NCBI GenBank assembly: GCA_900472575.1
Contig: UCIV01000003.1
Span: forward strand, 225,230-289,229
Direction: 5' to 3'
Source: Hyphomicrobiales bacterium
GTDB taxonomy: Bacteria; Pseudomonadota; Alphaproteobacteria; Rhizobiales; Rhizobiaceae
Length of the DNA: 64,000 nt
Shown: positions 52,102 to 60,419 of the stretch, piece after piece
Layout of the letters: each line of letters begins with the position of its first letter
Numbering within the stretch: the stretch's first letter is position 1
Notes under the pieces: generated by a model
What the model was told of the DNA's origin: nothing
Seen by the model: only the letters and a program-made list of their open reading frames with translations
Database searches by the model: none
Position numbers and translations under genes: made by a program

Positions 52102-52573
52102 GCACGAGTTCCTCGCTCAGGTCTTCAACTGCCATGTTGACGTTCGAATAACGCCGGTCACCGGTGATTTCCTTGCCTATCCAGTCGGGGAGGGGCGGCC
52201 GGTCCTTTTCGCTGGCAATCTCGACCTCTGCCACGACCAGACCGGCATAGGCACCGGCATAGACGTCCACCTCCCAAGTATAGCCTTCATAAGGAACGAA
52301 GTAGCGGGTCTTTTCCAGAACGACGCCGAGGGCTTGCTCTGCCATTTCCTTGGCATCGGCAAGCGGAACGTCATATTCGAACTCGTCGCGGGCGAAGAGG
52401 TCGCGGCCGATCTTGATCGTCAGTTTCGCCCTTTCGCCGTCCATGATGCGAACACGAACGGAACGATCCTTGCCGGAAGAAATGTAAGCCTGCAGGAAGC
52501 TGGAGGATGACGAGGCGCCGGAACGCCAGCCGTCGGTTCTGACCAGATACTTCCGCTCGATTTCCTTCGCCAT
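52076..52573 (-). CDS. CYTH domain protein (triphosphate tunnel metalloenzyme family)
   Basis: A 165-residue protein started at 52573, giving MAKEIERKYLVR, the canonical ExExK opening of the CYTH tunnel. Further charged strands follow: RSVRVRIMDGERAKLTIKIG, FEYDVPLADAKEM, KTRYFVPYEGYTWEVDVY and LVVAEVEIAS. Such enzymes bind triphosphates, often as inorganic tripolyphosphatase. It overlaps the downstream CHAD gene by 26 bp; fused CYTH-CHAD proteins are known, here split in two. Confidence 0.93.
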   Translation of the reverse strand: MAKEIERKYLVRTDGWRSGASSSSSFLQAYISSGKDRSVRVRIMDGERAKLTIKIGRDLFARDEFEYDVPLADAKEMAEQALGVVLEKTRYFVPYEGYTWEVDVYAGAYAGLVVAEVEIASEKDRPPLPDWIGKEITGDRRYSNVNMAVEDLSEELVHGLPFTAV

Positions 52574-52728
52574 GTCATCTACACCTGTCTTGGAACATCG
52601 GCAGCAACCTAGTGCAAACATGACGATTGGAAAATGCGTTCTGTCGCACCGCCCGGTTTTTTCTCGACAATGACCGTGCCGACGTTTATTTCCGGGCCAT
52701 ATTTTCAATCGTTTCAGGGAGAACGTGC

Positions 52729-53367
52729 ATGGCTAGCAAAACCGAGAAAGTCCTTTCCATCCTCAAATTGCAGCCGGTCGTTCCGGTGCTGATCGTCGAT
52801 GACGCCAAGTCGGCAGTTGATCTAGCCAAGGCACTTGTTGCCGGCGGCCTGCGAGCCATCGAAATCACCTTGCGCACGCCGGCGGCACTCGATGCCATCA
52901 AGGCGGTTGCTGCCGAAGTCGAAGGCGCCAATGTCGGTGCCGGCACCATTTTGAACTCGAAGGATTACGAAGCCGCTGTCAAGGCCGGCTCCACCTTCAT
53001 CGTCTCGCCGGGCGTCGCACCGAGCGTTCTTGCCGCCGCCAAGGATTCTGCCGTTCCGCTTCTGCCGGGCACGGCAACGCCGAGCGAAGTCATGACGCTG
53101 CGCGAAGCCGGTTATGACGTGATGAAGTTCTTTCCGGCCGAGCAGGCTGGTGGTGCCGCCATGCTGAAGGCCTGGTCCTCGCCGCTTGCAGGTACGTTCT
53201 TCTGCCCGACCGGTGGTATCTCGCTGAAGAATGCCAAGGATTACCTGTCGCTGCCGAACGTCGTGTGCGTCGGTGGCTCCTGGGTTGCTCCGAAGGAACT
53301 GGTTGCTGCAGGCGACTGGGCCGGCATCACCAAGCTCGCATCGGAAGCCTTCGCACTGAAGGGTTGA
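52729..53367 (+). CDS. eda: KDPG/KHG aldolase (2-dehydro-3-deoxy-phosphogluconate aldolase)
   Basis: A 212-residue class I aldolase, the last step of the Entner-Doudoroff route, splitting KDPG to pyruvate and glyceraldehyde 3-phosphate. Motifs: LRAIEITLRTPAALDAIKAV (Glu), VGAGTILNSKDYEAAVKAGS, FIVSPGVAPSVLAAAKDS, and the Schiff-base lysine in GYDVMKFFPAEQAGG. GTFFCPTGGISLKNAKDYL and NVVCVGGSWVAPKEL bind the phosphate. Start at 52729 behind AGGGAGAA. Monocistronic with a terminator at 53416. Confidence 0.95.
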   Translation: MASKTEKVLSILKLQPVVPVLIVDDAKSAVDLAKALVAGGLRAIEITLRTPAALDAIKAVAAEVEGANVGAGTILNSKDYEAAVKAGSTFIVSPGVAPSVLAAAKDSAVPLLPGTATPSEVMTLREAGYDVMKFFPAEQAGGAAMLKAWSSPLAGTFFCPTGGISLKNAKDYLSLPNVVCVGGSWVAPKELVAAGDWAGITKLASEAFALKG

Positions 53368-53415
53368 GATCACCGGGATTTTCCCCGGAGCGTTCTGACA
53401 ATTTCGTTATCGATG

Positions 53416-53444
53416 ACGCGGGAAAATTGTTTTCCCGCGTTTTC
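53416..53444 (+). terminator. rho-independent terminator after eda
   Basis: ACGCGGGAAAA (53416-53426), loop TTG, TTTTCCCGCGT (53430-53440), then TTTCG. A smaller CCGGG/CCCGG hairpin lies just before it. Confidence 0.85.
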
Positions 53445-53486
53445 GTTCCTATCTCCCAATCGAAATTCAACCGATAGGAGATATCG

Positions 53487-54224
53487 ATGTTCGACGCGAA
53501 AAAGCTTCTTGACCAGTTCCTCGGGTCACAGGTTCCCGGGCGCTCGGGAAGCGGCAAATCCGGATCCGCCTCGGGATGGGCCGGGCAGGTCACGGACATC
53601 GCCAAGAATAATCCTCTGAAGACTGCGGGTATCGCGGCCGCCATTCTCGGCACCAAGACAGGCCGCAAGCTTGCCGGCAATGCGGTGACGATCGGCGGTA
53701 TCGCGGCTGTCGCGGGCCTGGGATATCTCGCCTATAAGAATTACAAGTCGGGGCAGTCGCCGCAGACCGCGCCGCAACCGCAGCCGAGTGCAGCCGAGCC
53801 GATTGCGCTGCCGCCGCCGGATTCCCCCTTCAGCCTCCAGTCGCCACAGCTTTCCAATGATTTCGCGTTGACGCTCGTCCGGGCGATGATCGCTGCCGCC
53901 AAGGCTGACGGTCATATCGACCAAGCCGAGCGCGCCAACATCATGGAAAAGATCCATGCTGTCGATCTCGGGGCGGAAGCCGAAGCCTTCATTGCCGAGG
54001 AACTCGCCAATCCGGTCGATATCGACGATCTGGTGGCTGCTGCACGCACCGAGGAGCAGAAGGTCGAACTCTATACCGCAACAAGGCTGACGATCGATCC
54101 GGATACGAGGGCGGAGCGCGGTTATCTCGATATGCTTGCCGGCCGTCTCAATCTGCCCGACGCCTTGATCGACCATATCGACGCCACGGTTTCGTCGGCC
54201 AAGGTTGCGTCTCCGGCAGTTTAA
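53487..54224 (+). CDS. DUF533 / TerB-like protein
   Basis: A 245-residue protein. The N-terminus MFDAKKLLDQFLG and a Gly/Ser-rich spacer precede a Gly/Ala-rich hydrophobic stretch (AGIAAAILGTKTGRKLAGNAV to AAVAGLGYLAYKNY), then a Pro/Gln linker (QSPQTAPQPQPSAAEP). The C-terminal half is a helical TerB-like domain: ALTLVRAMIAAAKADGHIDQ, ERANIMEKIHAVDLG, and PDTRAERGYLDMLAGRLNLP. This is the DUF533 (YebE) layout. Function is not established. Ribosome site GGAGA. Confidence 0.9.
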   Translation: MFDAKKLLDQFLGSQVPGRSGSGKSGSASGWAGQVTDIAKNNPLKTAGIAAAILGTKTGRKLAGNAVTIGGIAAVAGLGYLAYKNYKSGQSPQTAPQPQPSAAEPIALPPPDSPFSLQSPQLSNDFALTLVRAMIAAAKADGHIDQAERANIMEKIHAVDLGAEAEAFIAEELANPVDIDDLVAAARTEEQKVELYTATRLTIDPDTRAERGYLDMLAGRLNLPDALIDHIDATVSSAKVASPAV

Positions 54225-54312
54225 AGAAGACACGGAAGACGCGTATCGGTTGTGTTTTGTCGGAACAATTCTGGCTCCAGGTGCTTTTGTCGGCATTGAA
54301 AGGAGAAAGACG

Positions 54313-54576
54313 ATGATGGAAACCGAGAAAATTCCGACCGATATCTGGCTGAAAGTGATGTGCGCGCTGATGATCAACGCCGTGCTCTTCGGCGCCGGCG
54401 TCATCACCGTTCTTTCGGTGCCGAGCTTTGCCGATCAGGCGAAATATCTGATCCCCGTGGTGATCGTAGCGAGCTTCGTGATCACCCCCTTGCTGTGCGG
54501 CTTTGTCGCTCGTCGCATGCGGATCAGAAACTGGACAGCGGCGCAGTGGCGCGAAGGAGATCTGATCTCCGGATAA
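54313..54576 (+). CDS. small two-helix membrane protein, unknown
   Basis: An 87-residue protein starting at ATG 54313 (AGGAGA six bases before; ATG 54316 also possible). Two hydrophobic helices, KVMCALMINAVLFGAGVITV and LIPVVIVASFVITPLLCGFV, are joined by PSFADQAK, and a basic RRMRIRNWTAAQWREGD tail follows, giving likely cytoplasmic ends. It lies 88 bp after the DUF533 gene and may share its transcript. No family recognised. Confidence 0.7.
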   Translation: MMETEKIPTDIWLKVMCALMINAVLFGAGVITVLSVPSFADQAKYLIPVVIVASFVITPLLCGFVARRMRIRNWTAAQWREGDLISG

Positions 54577-54593
54577 TCGAGATTGACAGGAAC

Positions 54594-54617
54594 GGGGGCC
54601 GGCTCAGACCGGCTCCC
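54594..54617. terminator. GC-rich hairpin between convergent small genes
   Basis: GGGGGCCGG (54594-54602), loop CTCAGA, CCGGCTCCC (54609-54617), one mismatch; it separates the small membrane protein from the convergent frame ending at 54625. Confidence 0.6.
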
Positions 54618-54624
54618 TTGCCGG

Positions 54625-54936
54625 TCAGCCGTCTGCCCCGCCGATGCGGCGGCGGAAAAGGCCTTCAAGCTTTTTCCAGATGCTTTCGGGTTCGGGTGAG
54701 CCGATCATAAGGCGGCCTTCGCGGGTGATCGAGACTACCGCTCCCGTCGACCATTCTCCGCCATGATCGATGGTTATGAGCTTGTTGCGCGCCGCATCCT
54801 GAAAGAACGTTTCCGCCTCCAGAAATTCATATTCATCTTCGGAAAGACAGAGGCGTCCCGAGCTTTCGGCGACATGGCCCAGCAATGTCAGCAGGCGAGG
54901 GTCTGTCGGAGACTTTTGCGGCAGGTTTACGGGCAT
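54625..54936 (-). CDS. small acidic protein, unknown
   Basis: A 103-residue cytoplasmic protein started at ATG 54936 (GTG 54945 is possible). It has a helical N-terminus (DPRLLTLLGHVAESSGRLCLSEDEYEFLEAE, split), a beta-like centre (DHGGEWSTGAVVSITREGRLMIG) and a short helix PESIWKKLEGLFRRR at the end. No signal or membrane segment. It is alone on its strand between two plus-strand genes. No family recognised. Confidence 0.6.
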   Translation of the reverse strand: MPVNLPQKSPTDPRLLTLLGHVAESSGRLCLSEDEYEFLEAETFFQDAARNKLITIDHGGEWSTGAVVSITREGRLMIGSPEPESIWKKLEGLFRRRIGGADG

Positions 54937-55131
54937 CTTTTGCACCCCAAAATCTCAGCCGAATTTAAATCCATCCTAGACCAACAACAATATATCTGCC
55001 GAGCCAAATATTGATTGATGATAAATTGGGGCGAGGCACTCGCCCTCCGGCTCCACGCCCAGTGGCAGGTGTGGCATTGCCTTTGGGAGATCCCTGACTT
55101 AATCGTCGGGTAGCGAAACAAGGCTATTCCG

Positions 55132-55815
55132 ATGCAAGATCTGAAAACCTATAAAGTTGCAGCTCCCAAGCCCGTTACCTTGACTGGCCGGTTCGTCACG
55201 CTCGAACCCTATGATCGCGACACGCATCTGCAGGCGCTCTGGGAAGCTCTGGGCGGCGAGGGGATCAACGATCTTATCCGGTATTTCCCCAACGAGGATT
55301 ATGCCACGGCGGCCGAGTTCGGCGCATGGATTGAGGGTGCGCAAGCCAATCTCAACTTCATCACGCTTGTGGCGCGGGAAAATGCGACCGGCAAGATCGT
55401 CGGGATGGCAAGTTACATGCGGCCCGATCCCAAAAATGGTGTCGTTGAAGTCGGTTCGGTGGCGCATGGCGAAGCGATGAAGCGTTCGCCGATGGCGACC
55501 GAACTGCATTACCTTATGGCAAAACATGTCTTCGAGGATCTCGGCTACCGCCGTTACGAATGGAAGTGCCATAACGAAAATGAGCCGAGCAAAAGAACGG
55601 CGATACGTTATGGCTTCACCTTCGAAGGCGTGTTCCGCCAGCATGTAATTTCCCGCGGTGCCAACCGCGATACGGCATGGTTCTCGATGATCGACAGCGA
55701 GTGGCCTCTCATCAAGGCGGCATTCGAAGCCTGGCTCGCGCCGGAGAATTTCGATGCCAATGGCAGCCAGAAGCGGCGGCTGGAGGATATCCGCGCCGAA
55801 ATCGCCAGCGCTTGA
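55132..55815 (+). CDS. GNAT family N-acetyltransferase (RimJ/RimL type)
   Basis: A 227-residue acetyltransferase of the Acetyltransf_3 (RimJ/L-like) group. Features: VTLTGRFVTLEPYDRDTHLQ, VGMASYMRPDPKNGVVEVGS, ATELHYLMAKHVFEDLGYRR (acetyl-CoA loop area) and the strongly conserved YEWKCHNENEPSKRTAIRYG followed by FTFEGVFRQH. Substrate not predictable: ribosomal protein, small amine or antibiotic. The start follows a GATGC-type weak site. It is followed by a small membrane protein gene after 10 bp. Confidence 0.92.
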   Translation: MQDLKTYKVAAPKPVTLTGRFVTLEPYDRDTHLQALWEALGGEGINDLIRYFPNEDYATAAEFGAWIEGAQANLNFITLVARENATGKIVGMASYMRPDPKNGVVEVGSVAHGEAMKRSPMATELHYLMAKHVFEDLGYRRYEWKCHNENEPSKRTAIRYGFTFEGVFRQHVISRGANRDTAWFSMIDSEWPLIKAAFEAWLAPENFDANGSQKRRLEDIRAEIASA

Positions 55816-55825
55816 GGGTATGAGC

Positions 55826-56026
55826 ATGAAGCCGGAGACGAGATCGCAGATGATTGCCGCGGCGCTGATCATGATCGGCGCCGTGGTGGTCATCTATTTC
55901 CTGCCGTCTCTGGTGCTCTGGATCGGCCAGTATTCGCCGGCGCTTGCCTTTATCGTCGGCGCGATCCTGCTGCTCGGTTTCTTCTGGATTTTCTGGCTGA
56001 GGGCGCGGTATCAGCGTCGGCGTTGA
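55826..56026 (+). CDS. small two-helix membrane protein, unknown
   Basis: A 66-residue protein starting at ATG 55826 (GAGGG seven bases before); ATG 55820 would add two residues but sits too close to the ribosome site. Two long hydrophobic stretches, MIAAALIMIGAVVVIYFLPS and LAFIVGAILLLGFFWIFWL, are followed by RARYQRRR, so the C-terminus should be cytoplasmic. It follows the GNAT gene by 10 bp and is probably co-transcribed. No family recognised. Confidence 0.7.
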   Translation: MKPETRSQMIAAALIMIGAVVVIYFLPSLVLWIGQYSPALAFIVGAILLLGFFWIFWLRARYQRRR

Positions 56027-56028
56027 CG

Positions 56029-57096
56029 TTACGCCTGTAGCGACGCGCCTAGCAGCGAGAGACCCACCAGCAGAACGAAAAGCGCGCCGCCGATCTCGAT
56101 CGCATGGCCGACGCGGCGGCCTGTTTTTGAACCGGGTCCAGCAACCTTGAGAGCTATATCCTTGGCGCCGACCGCGAGTGAGGCGAGGATCGTAACGGTG
56201 ATCGCCGTGCCGAGCGACATTGCCAGCACCGACAGGATGCCGCCGAGATAAAGGCCGTTCAGCAGCGAAAAACTCATGACGAGAATGGCGCCGGAGCAGG
56301 GGCGCAGGCCGACTGCGATGATCGCCGACCAGGCTTCCTTGAGACTGAAATCCTTGCCGTCCAGCATTTTCGGATCGGGCATGTGGCTGACACCGCAGGC
56401 CTCGCAATAGTCGCCGTCGCCTTCATAGTCATGGTCGTCGACTTCGACTGCCTTGAAATTCAGGCCGGTAGAGCTGCGGCTTGCGGCGGGTCCATCGAAC
56501 AGTGTGCCGGTTGCGGGAGCGGCGTCCGGGACACGCACGACCCGTAGTTTCAGCGCGCGAAGCTTTTTCACCAACAGCCAGGCGCCGAAGAGGGCGACCA
56601 TGGCGAAACTTGCGACTTCCATCGCCCATGTCGCCTTGGTCATGGTGATGCCCGAACCGCGCAGGACGACGAAGGCGGCCCCGACGACGAGGATCGCGAC
56701 CAGCCCCTGGAGAAGCGCCGAGATAAACGAGATGGTAACGCCGCGGCGCAGTTCCACTTCATTGGCGATCATGTAGGAGGAAATGACCGCCTTGCCGTGA
56801 CCGGGGCCGGCGGCGTGGAAGACGCCATAGGCGAAGGACAGGCCGATCAGGCCTGCCAAGGCGGAAGGGTCTTCCCGCATCGCTTTCAGCGAGCCGGTCA
56901 GGGCGCGATAAAAGGATTGCTGGTAGTAATTGATCCAGCTGAGATAGGGTGCGAACGGCCCGCCGACAGAGAATGAAGGTTCTGCCGATCCGACGCCCAG
57001 GGGCGACTGGGCGTGAACGGCGCTGGCGAGATAGAAGCTGGCAAAGGCCGCAGCGGCAAAGGCTGCCGCCACACCGAGCCTTGGAGATTTCAGCAT
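56029..57096 (-). CDS. nickel/cobalt transporter, NicO/RcnA family
   Basis: A 355-residue inner-membrane protein with an N-terminal signal-like helix, a short periplasmic part and six or so helices. Family motifs are SFAYGVFHAAGPGHGKAVIS (His-rich helix) and AVGLRPCSGAILVMSFSLLN. Between them lies a hydrophilic loop with VDDHDYEGDGDYCEACGVSH, rich in Asp, His and Cys, a probable metal-binding loop. Members move Ni2+ or Co2+ in or out. It is paired with a DUF1007 gene, a common partner, and overlaps it by 7 bp. Confidence 0.9.
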   Translation of the reverse strand: MLKSPRLGVAAAFAAAAFASFYLASAVHAQSPLGVGSAEPSFSVGGPFAPYLSWINYYQQSFYRALTGSLKAMREDPSALAGLIGLSFAYGVFHAAGPGHGKAVISSYMIANEVELRRGVTISFISALLQGLVAILVVGAAFVVLRGSGITMTKATWAMEVASFAMVALFGAWLLVKKLRALKLRVVRVPDAAPATGTLFDGPAASRSSTGLNFKAVEVDDHDYEGDGDYCEACGVSHMPDPKMLDGKDFSLKEAWSAIIAVGLRPCSGAILVMSFSLLNGLYLGGILSVLAMSLGTAITVTILASLAVGAKDIALKVAGPGSKTGRRVGHAIEIGGALFVLLVGLSLLGASLQA

Positions 57097-57734
57097 GTCA
57101 GCTCCAGACGGGTCGCAAACATTTTCGACATGTCGGTTCCGGTCGGATCGTTGAAGAATGCGTCGGTCAGCGAGGCGCTATTTTGGGAGAGGACCTCGTC
57201 GGGATCCGGACGGATGACTTTGTGCTGGCATTTTGCGAAGGCGGGGCCTTCGGCCACAAGGTCCTTGTCGGTCGGAAAGTCGATCGCGGTATACATGGTC
57301 GGGTCGTAGATACCGAAGGTCAGCCTGCCCTTGAGCGGCATCGGCTTGTCCGGTTTGACCGAGAAGAAGACGAGGATCTGCCCATCCTTGAAGGTGACGT
57401 GGATCACGTCCGGTTTTTGCACGCCTACAGTTGCGCCATTCACCGTCAAAGTGGTGAAGTAGTGGTAGTCGCCAAGCGAGGTGCGCATCGTCTCGCCGAG
57501 TTCCGCCAGCTCGCTTTCGTCCAGTTTGAGATCGGTGTTCTTGTCGAAATCCAGCAACACGCTGGACGAGAAGACCTCGTCGAAACGCCAGACATTGCGC
57601 AGCTCCTGCACCATGCCATCCGGCCCGCCGATTACTTCCAGCCGCGATTCGACAAAAATGTGGGGGTGGGCCGAGGCGGCATAAGGCAGCGCGCAGGCCG
57701 CAAGGGCGGTGATGATCGCAAGTCTTTTTTTCAT
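57090..57734 (-). CDS. DUF1007 family periplasmic protein
   Basis: A 214-residue exported protein started at 57734 (MKKRLAIITALAACALPYAASA, a good signal peptide). The mature N-terminus AHPHIFVESRLEVIGGPDG is the DUF1007 hallmark and its histidines would be exposed for metal binding. DEVFSSSVLLDFDKNTDLKLDESEL resembles a Ca2+-loop. It is translated just before the NicO transporter gene and probably delivers or senses the same metal. Confidence 0.9.
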   Translation of the reverse strand: MKKRLAIITALAACALPYAASAHPHIFVESRLEVIGGPDGMVQELRNVWRFDEVFSSSVLLDFDKNTDLKLDESELAELGETMRTSLGDYHYFTTLTVNGATVGVQKPDVIHVTFKDGQILVFFSVKPDKPMPLKGRLTFGIYDPTMYTAIDFPTDKDLVAEGPAFAKCQHKVIRPDPDEVLSQNSASLTDAFFNDPTGTDMSKMFATRLELTC

Positions 57735-57815
57735 TCGGTCCGGCGCCCTATATTCGTCCCGTGTCATCTCGTCAGCCTGCTGTGCCGTTGAAATGGGACG
57801 GAATTTCGACTCACA

Positions 57816-57836
57816 TGTTACACAATTACTGTGACA
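57816..57836. promoter_or_regulatory. inverted repeat upstream of the DUF1007-NicO operon
   Basis: TGTTACA, seven bases, TGTGACA: a 7-7-7 dyad with one arm mismatch, 82 bp before the DUF1007 start. It could be a metal-regulator operator; the binder is unknown. Confidence 0.35.
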
Positions 57837-57845
57837 TCTACTGCG

Positions 57846-58739
57846 TCATCGCGCCTGGCGGAACCAGTTGGCGAGGTAATCGACGAAGCTTCTGACCTTG
57901 GCCGGCAGATAGCGGCGATGCGGATAAACGGCGTAGATGCCGCGATCCTTGATGATGTAGTCATCGAAAAGCGTGACGAGCTCGCCGGACTGGATATAGG
58001 CGTTGGCGATGAAATCCGGGATGATCGCGACGCCGAGTCCCGCGCGAGCGGCCCGCAATGTCGCCTGCGGGCTGTTGACCTCGATCGGGCCTGACACGCC
58101 GACGGATAAAGTCGAGCCGTCCTTTTCGACGAAACGGATATTGTTGTGCCCGCGCGTGTTGGTATCGATGATAAAGGGGACATTGCTCAATTGCTGCGGA
58201 TGTTCCAGCGGACCGTATTGCGCGACGATGTCTGCGGTCGCGACGGCATGTACACGGAAATCATTCAGCTTTTTTGCGATCATGCCGGAATCTTCCAGAC
58301 GGGTGATGCGGATCGCCAGATCGAAATTTTCCTCGATCAGATCGACGAACCGGTCGTCCGCGACGATTTCCAGCTGAACATCGGGATGAGCCTTGGCAAA
58401 ATCGATCAGCGACTGGCCGACATCGGCGTCGATGAAAGTGCGCGGTACGGAAACGCGCAAGCGGCCCTTGAGATCCGCATTGCCTTCGCGCACCAGGTCG
58501 GCAAGGTTGTCGATCTCCTTCAGGATATCCGAGGCACTGCGGTAATAGGTGTGGCCGGCTTCGGTGAGGGAAAACTGACGCGTCGTGCGGTTCAAAAGCA
58601 GCGCGCCGAGGTCATCCTCCAACTCGCGGACATATTTGGAAAGAAGCGCCTTGGAGCGGCCGGTACGGCGCGCGGCGGCGGAAAAACCCTCGGCTTCGAC
58701 CACATCGATGAAGGCGCGCATGCGGGTGAGGGTGTCCAA
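57846..58739 (-). CDS. LysR family transcriptional regulator
   Basis: A 297-residue regulator. The winged helix reads MRAFIDVVEAEGFSAAARRT and KALLSKYVRELEDDLGALLLNR; the effector domain begins at LKGRLRVSVPRTFIDADVGQSL. It resembles the large group of LysR proteins that regulate a nearby oxidoreductase, but none is adjacent. It is transcribed towards the DUF1007-NicO operon, 111 bp away, so a link to that operon is possible but unproven. Confidence 0.92.
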   Translation of the reverse strand: MDTLTRMRAFIDVVEAEGFSAAARRTGRSKALLSKYVRELEDDLGALLLNRTTRQFSLTEAGHTYYRSASDILKEIDNLADLVREGNADLKGRLRVSVPRTFIDADVGQSLIDFAKAHPDVQLEIVADDRFVDLIEENFDLAIRITRLEDSGMIAKKLNDFRVHAVATADIVAQYGPLEHPQQLSNVPFIIDTNTRGHNNIRFVEKDGSTLSVGVSGPIEVNSPQATLRAARAGLGVAIIPDFIANAYIQSGELVTLFDDYIIKDRGIYAVYPHRRYLPAKVRSFVDYLANWFRQAR

Positions 58740-59014
58740 GGGATGTCTCCTGAATATTGAACGAAAGCGGCTGCTTCGTTCGATGTTTATGGACCAATGT
58801 AAAAATATGGTCGAGCGTAAAAAATCTCTTGATTATGACTGCGAATATTCTTATTTCCCGCTTTGCCCAAAGTCGCACGTGCCCATGGGTGTCCGCCGAC
58901 CCTCGAATTGAGATTTATCTCTAAGGTGAGGTCATCGGTAAGGTACCTGGAACTAACCCCTCCAGTCGCTATTCCGGCCAACCGGAAAATGCGAGGACAT
59001 CTGAAGCAACGACG
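58740..59014. other. intergenic region with divergent promoters
   Basis: The 275 bp between LysR and the ornithine decarboxylase leader are AT-rich near 58795-58870. I see no gene. It should hold the lysR promoter and the promoter of the leader transcript. Confidence 0.5.
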
Positions 59015-59285
59015 GTGCGGGCCTTTCTAGTCTCTGCAGGCTTTCCATCAGCCTGCAATTCTGAAGAGGCACACCATCATTGCCGGAAGTGCGGTAGGGA
59101 CAACCCTCCAATCCAAGGCAGACAAAGCCGGATCAAAGCTCGTGGCAGGGCGTTGGTCTACATATCGCGCGGTAAAGCGTGCTCACGGTACCAGTGTCTC
59201 CAACTACTGGCCCCGAGCGCATTCTTATCCGTCCTTTGTCCTCCGGTTCGCAGCCGGAGCTTTGAGATTTCGAAGGGACTGACCC
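59015..59285 (+). ncRNA. speF-type leader RNA upstream of ornithine decarboxylase
   Basis: A long, structured-looking leader of about 270 nt precedes the decarboxylase. It holds GCAGGCT/AGCCTGC (59036-59042 with 59050-59056) and CTCCGG/CCGGAG (59241-59246 with 59254-59259) hairpins. An alphaproteobacterial RNA family (speF) is known at this position in Rhizobiales; position, length and helices fit, but I could not run a covariance search. Boundaries are approximate. Confidence 0.65.
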
Positions 59286-60419
59286 ATGACCACTGCTCGC
59301 ATCCTCGACTTCATCAAGACCCGACGTCCAGAAGGCCCGTGCCTCGTTGTCGACCTCGATGTCGTACGCGACAATTTCCATGCGTTCCGTCATGCCCTGC
59401 CGGATAGCTCGATCTATTACGCGGTCAAGGCAAACCCGGAACCGGCAATCCTCAAGCTGCTCGCCTCTCTCGGCTCGAGCTTCGATTGCGCTTCCGTCGC
59501 CGAAATCCAGATGGCTCTCGATGCAGGTGCAACCGCCGACCGCATCTCCTTCGGCAACACGATCAAGAAGGAACGCGATATCGCCCGCGCTTTCGCGCTC
59601 GGCGTCGGTCTCTTCGCGGTCGACAGCCATGAGGAAGTCGAAAAGATTTCCCGCGCTGCCCCGGGCGCGAAGGTATTCTGCCGCGTTCTGACCGATGGTG
59701 AAGGCGCCGAATGGCCGCTGTCGCGCAAGTTCGGCTGCGTGCCACAGATGGCCGTCGATGTTCTCGTCTACGCTCACCAGCTCGGGCTCGAAAGCTACGG
59801 CGTGTCCTTCCATGTCGGTTCGCAGATGACCAAGGTCGATGCCTGGGATTCGGCTCTGGCCGATGCCAAGCGTGTCTTCGCGCAGCTGGCCAAGCAGGGC
59901 ATCGTCCTGCAGATGGTCAACATGGGCGGCGGCTTTCCGACCAAGTACCTGCGCGACATCCCGAAGGCTGAGGAATACGGCCAGGCGATCTCCAACTCGC
60001 TGCGCAAGCATTTCGGCAACAACCTGCCGAAGACGATCATCGAGCCGGGTCGCGGCATGGTCGGCAATGCTGGTGTCATCAAGGCGGAAGTCGTTCTCGT
60101 CTCGCGCAAGTCGGACAATGACAACCACCGCTGGGTCTTCCTCGACATCGGCAAGTTCGGTGGTCTCGCCGAAACCATGGACGAGGCTATCCGTTACCCG
60201 ATCCGCACCGAGCGTGACGGCGACGAGATGGAGCCCTGCGTGCTGGCTGGCCCGACCTGCGATTCGGCCGACGTGATGTACGAGAAGAACATGTATCCGC
60301 TGCCGATCTCCCTTTCGATCGGCGACGATGTTCTGATCGAAGGCACCGGCGCCTACACGACGACCTATTCGGCCGTCGCCTTCAACGGCTTCGAGCCGCT
60401 CAAGGCTTACGTCATCTAA
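59286..60419 (+). CDS. odc: ornithine decarboxylase (PLP-dependent, fold III)
   Basis: A 377-residue enzyme of the eukaryotic-type (alanine racemase fold) decarboxylase family, making putrescine from ornithine. The PLP lysine is in SIYYAVKANPEPAIL, with HVGSQMTKVDAWDSAL, VNMGGGFPTKYLRDIP, IIEPGRGMVGNAGVI and the active-site cysteine in AGPTCDSADVMYEKN. The length and motifs fit ornithine or lysine/ornithine decarboxylases of alphaproteobacteria; lysine as a second substrate is possible. A leader RNA precedes it, and a GNAT gene follows after 113 bp. Confidence 0.94.
   Translation: MTTARILDFIKTRRPEGPCLVVDLDVVRDNFHAFRHALPDSSIYYAVKANPEPAILKLLASLGSSFDCASVAEIQMALDAGATADRISFGNTIKKERDIARAFALGVGLFAVDSHEEVEKISRAAPGAKVFCRVLTDGEGAEWPLSRKFGCVPQMAVDVLVYAHQLGLESYGVSFHVGSQMTKVDAWDSALADAKRVFAQLAKQGIVLQMVNMGGGFPTKYLRDIPKAEEYGQAISNSLRKHFGNNLPKTIIEPGRGMVGNAGVIKAEVVLVSRKSDNDNHRWVFLDIGKFGGLAETMDEAIRYPIRTERDGDEMEPCVLAGPTCDSADVMYEKNMYPLPISLSIGDDVLIEGTGAYTTTYSAVAFNGFEPLKAYVI

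Noticed and set aside
59015..59407. 130-codon frame covering the decarboxylase leader as a real protein
   Set aside because: It starts with GTG without a good ribosome site, overlaps the decarboxylase by more than 100 bp in another frame and has no domain-like sequence. A short leader peptide inside it cannot be excluded.
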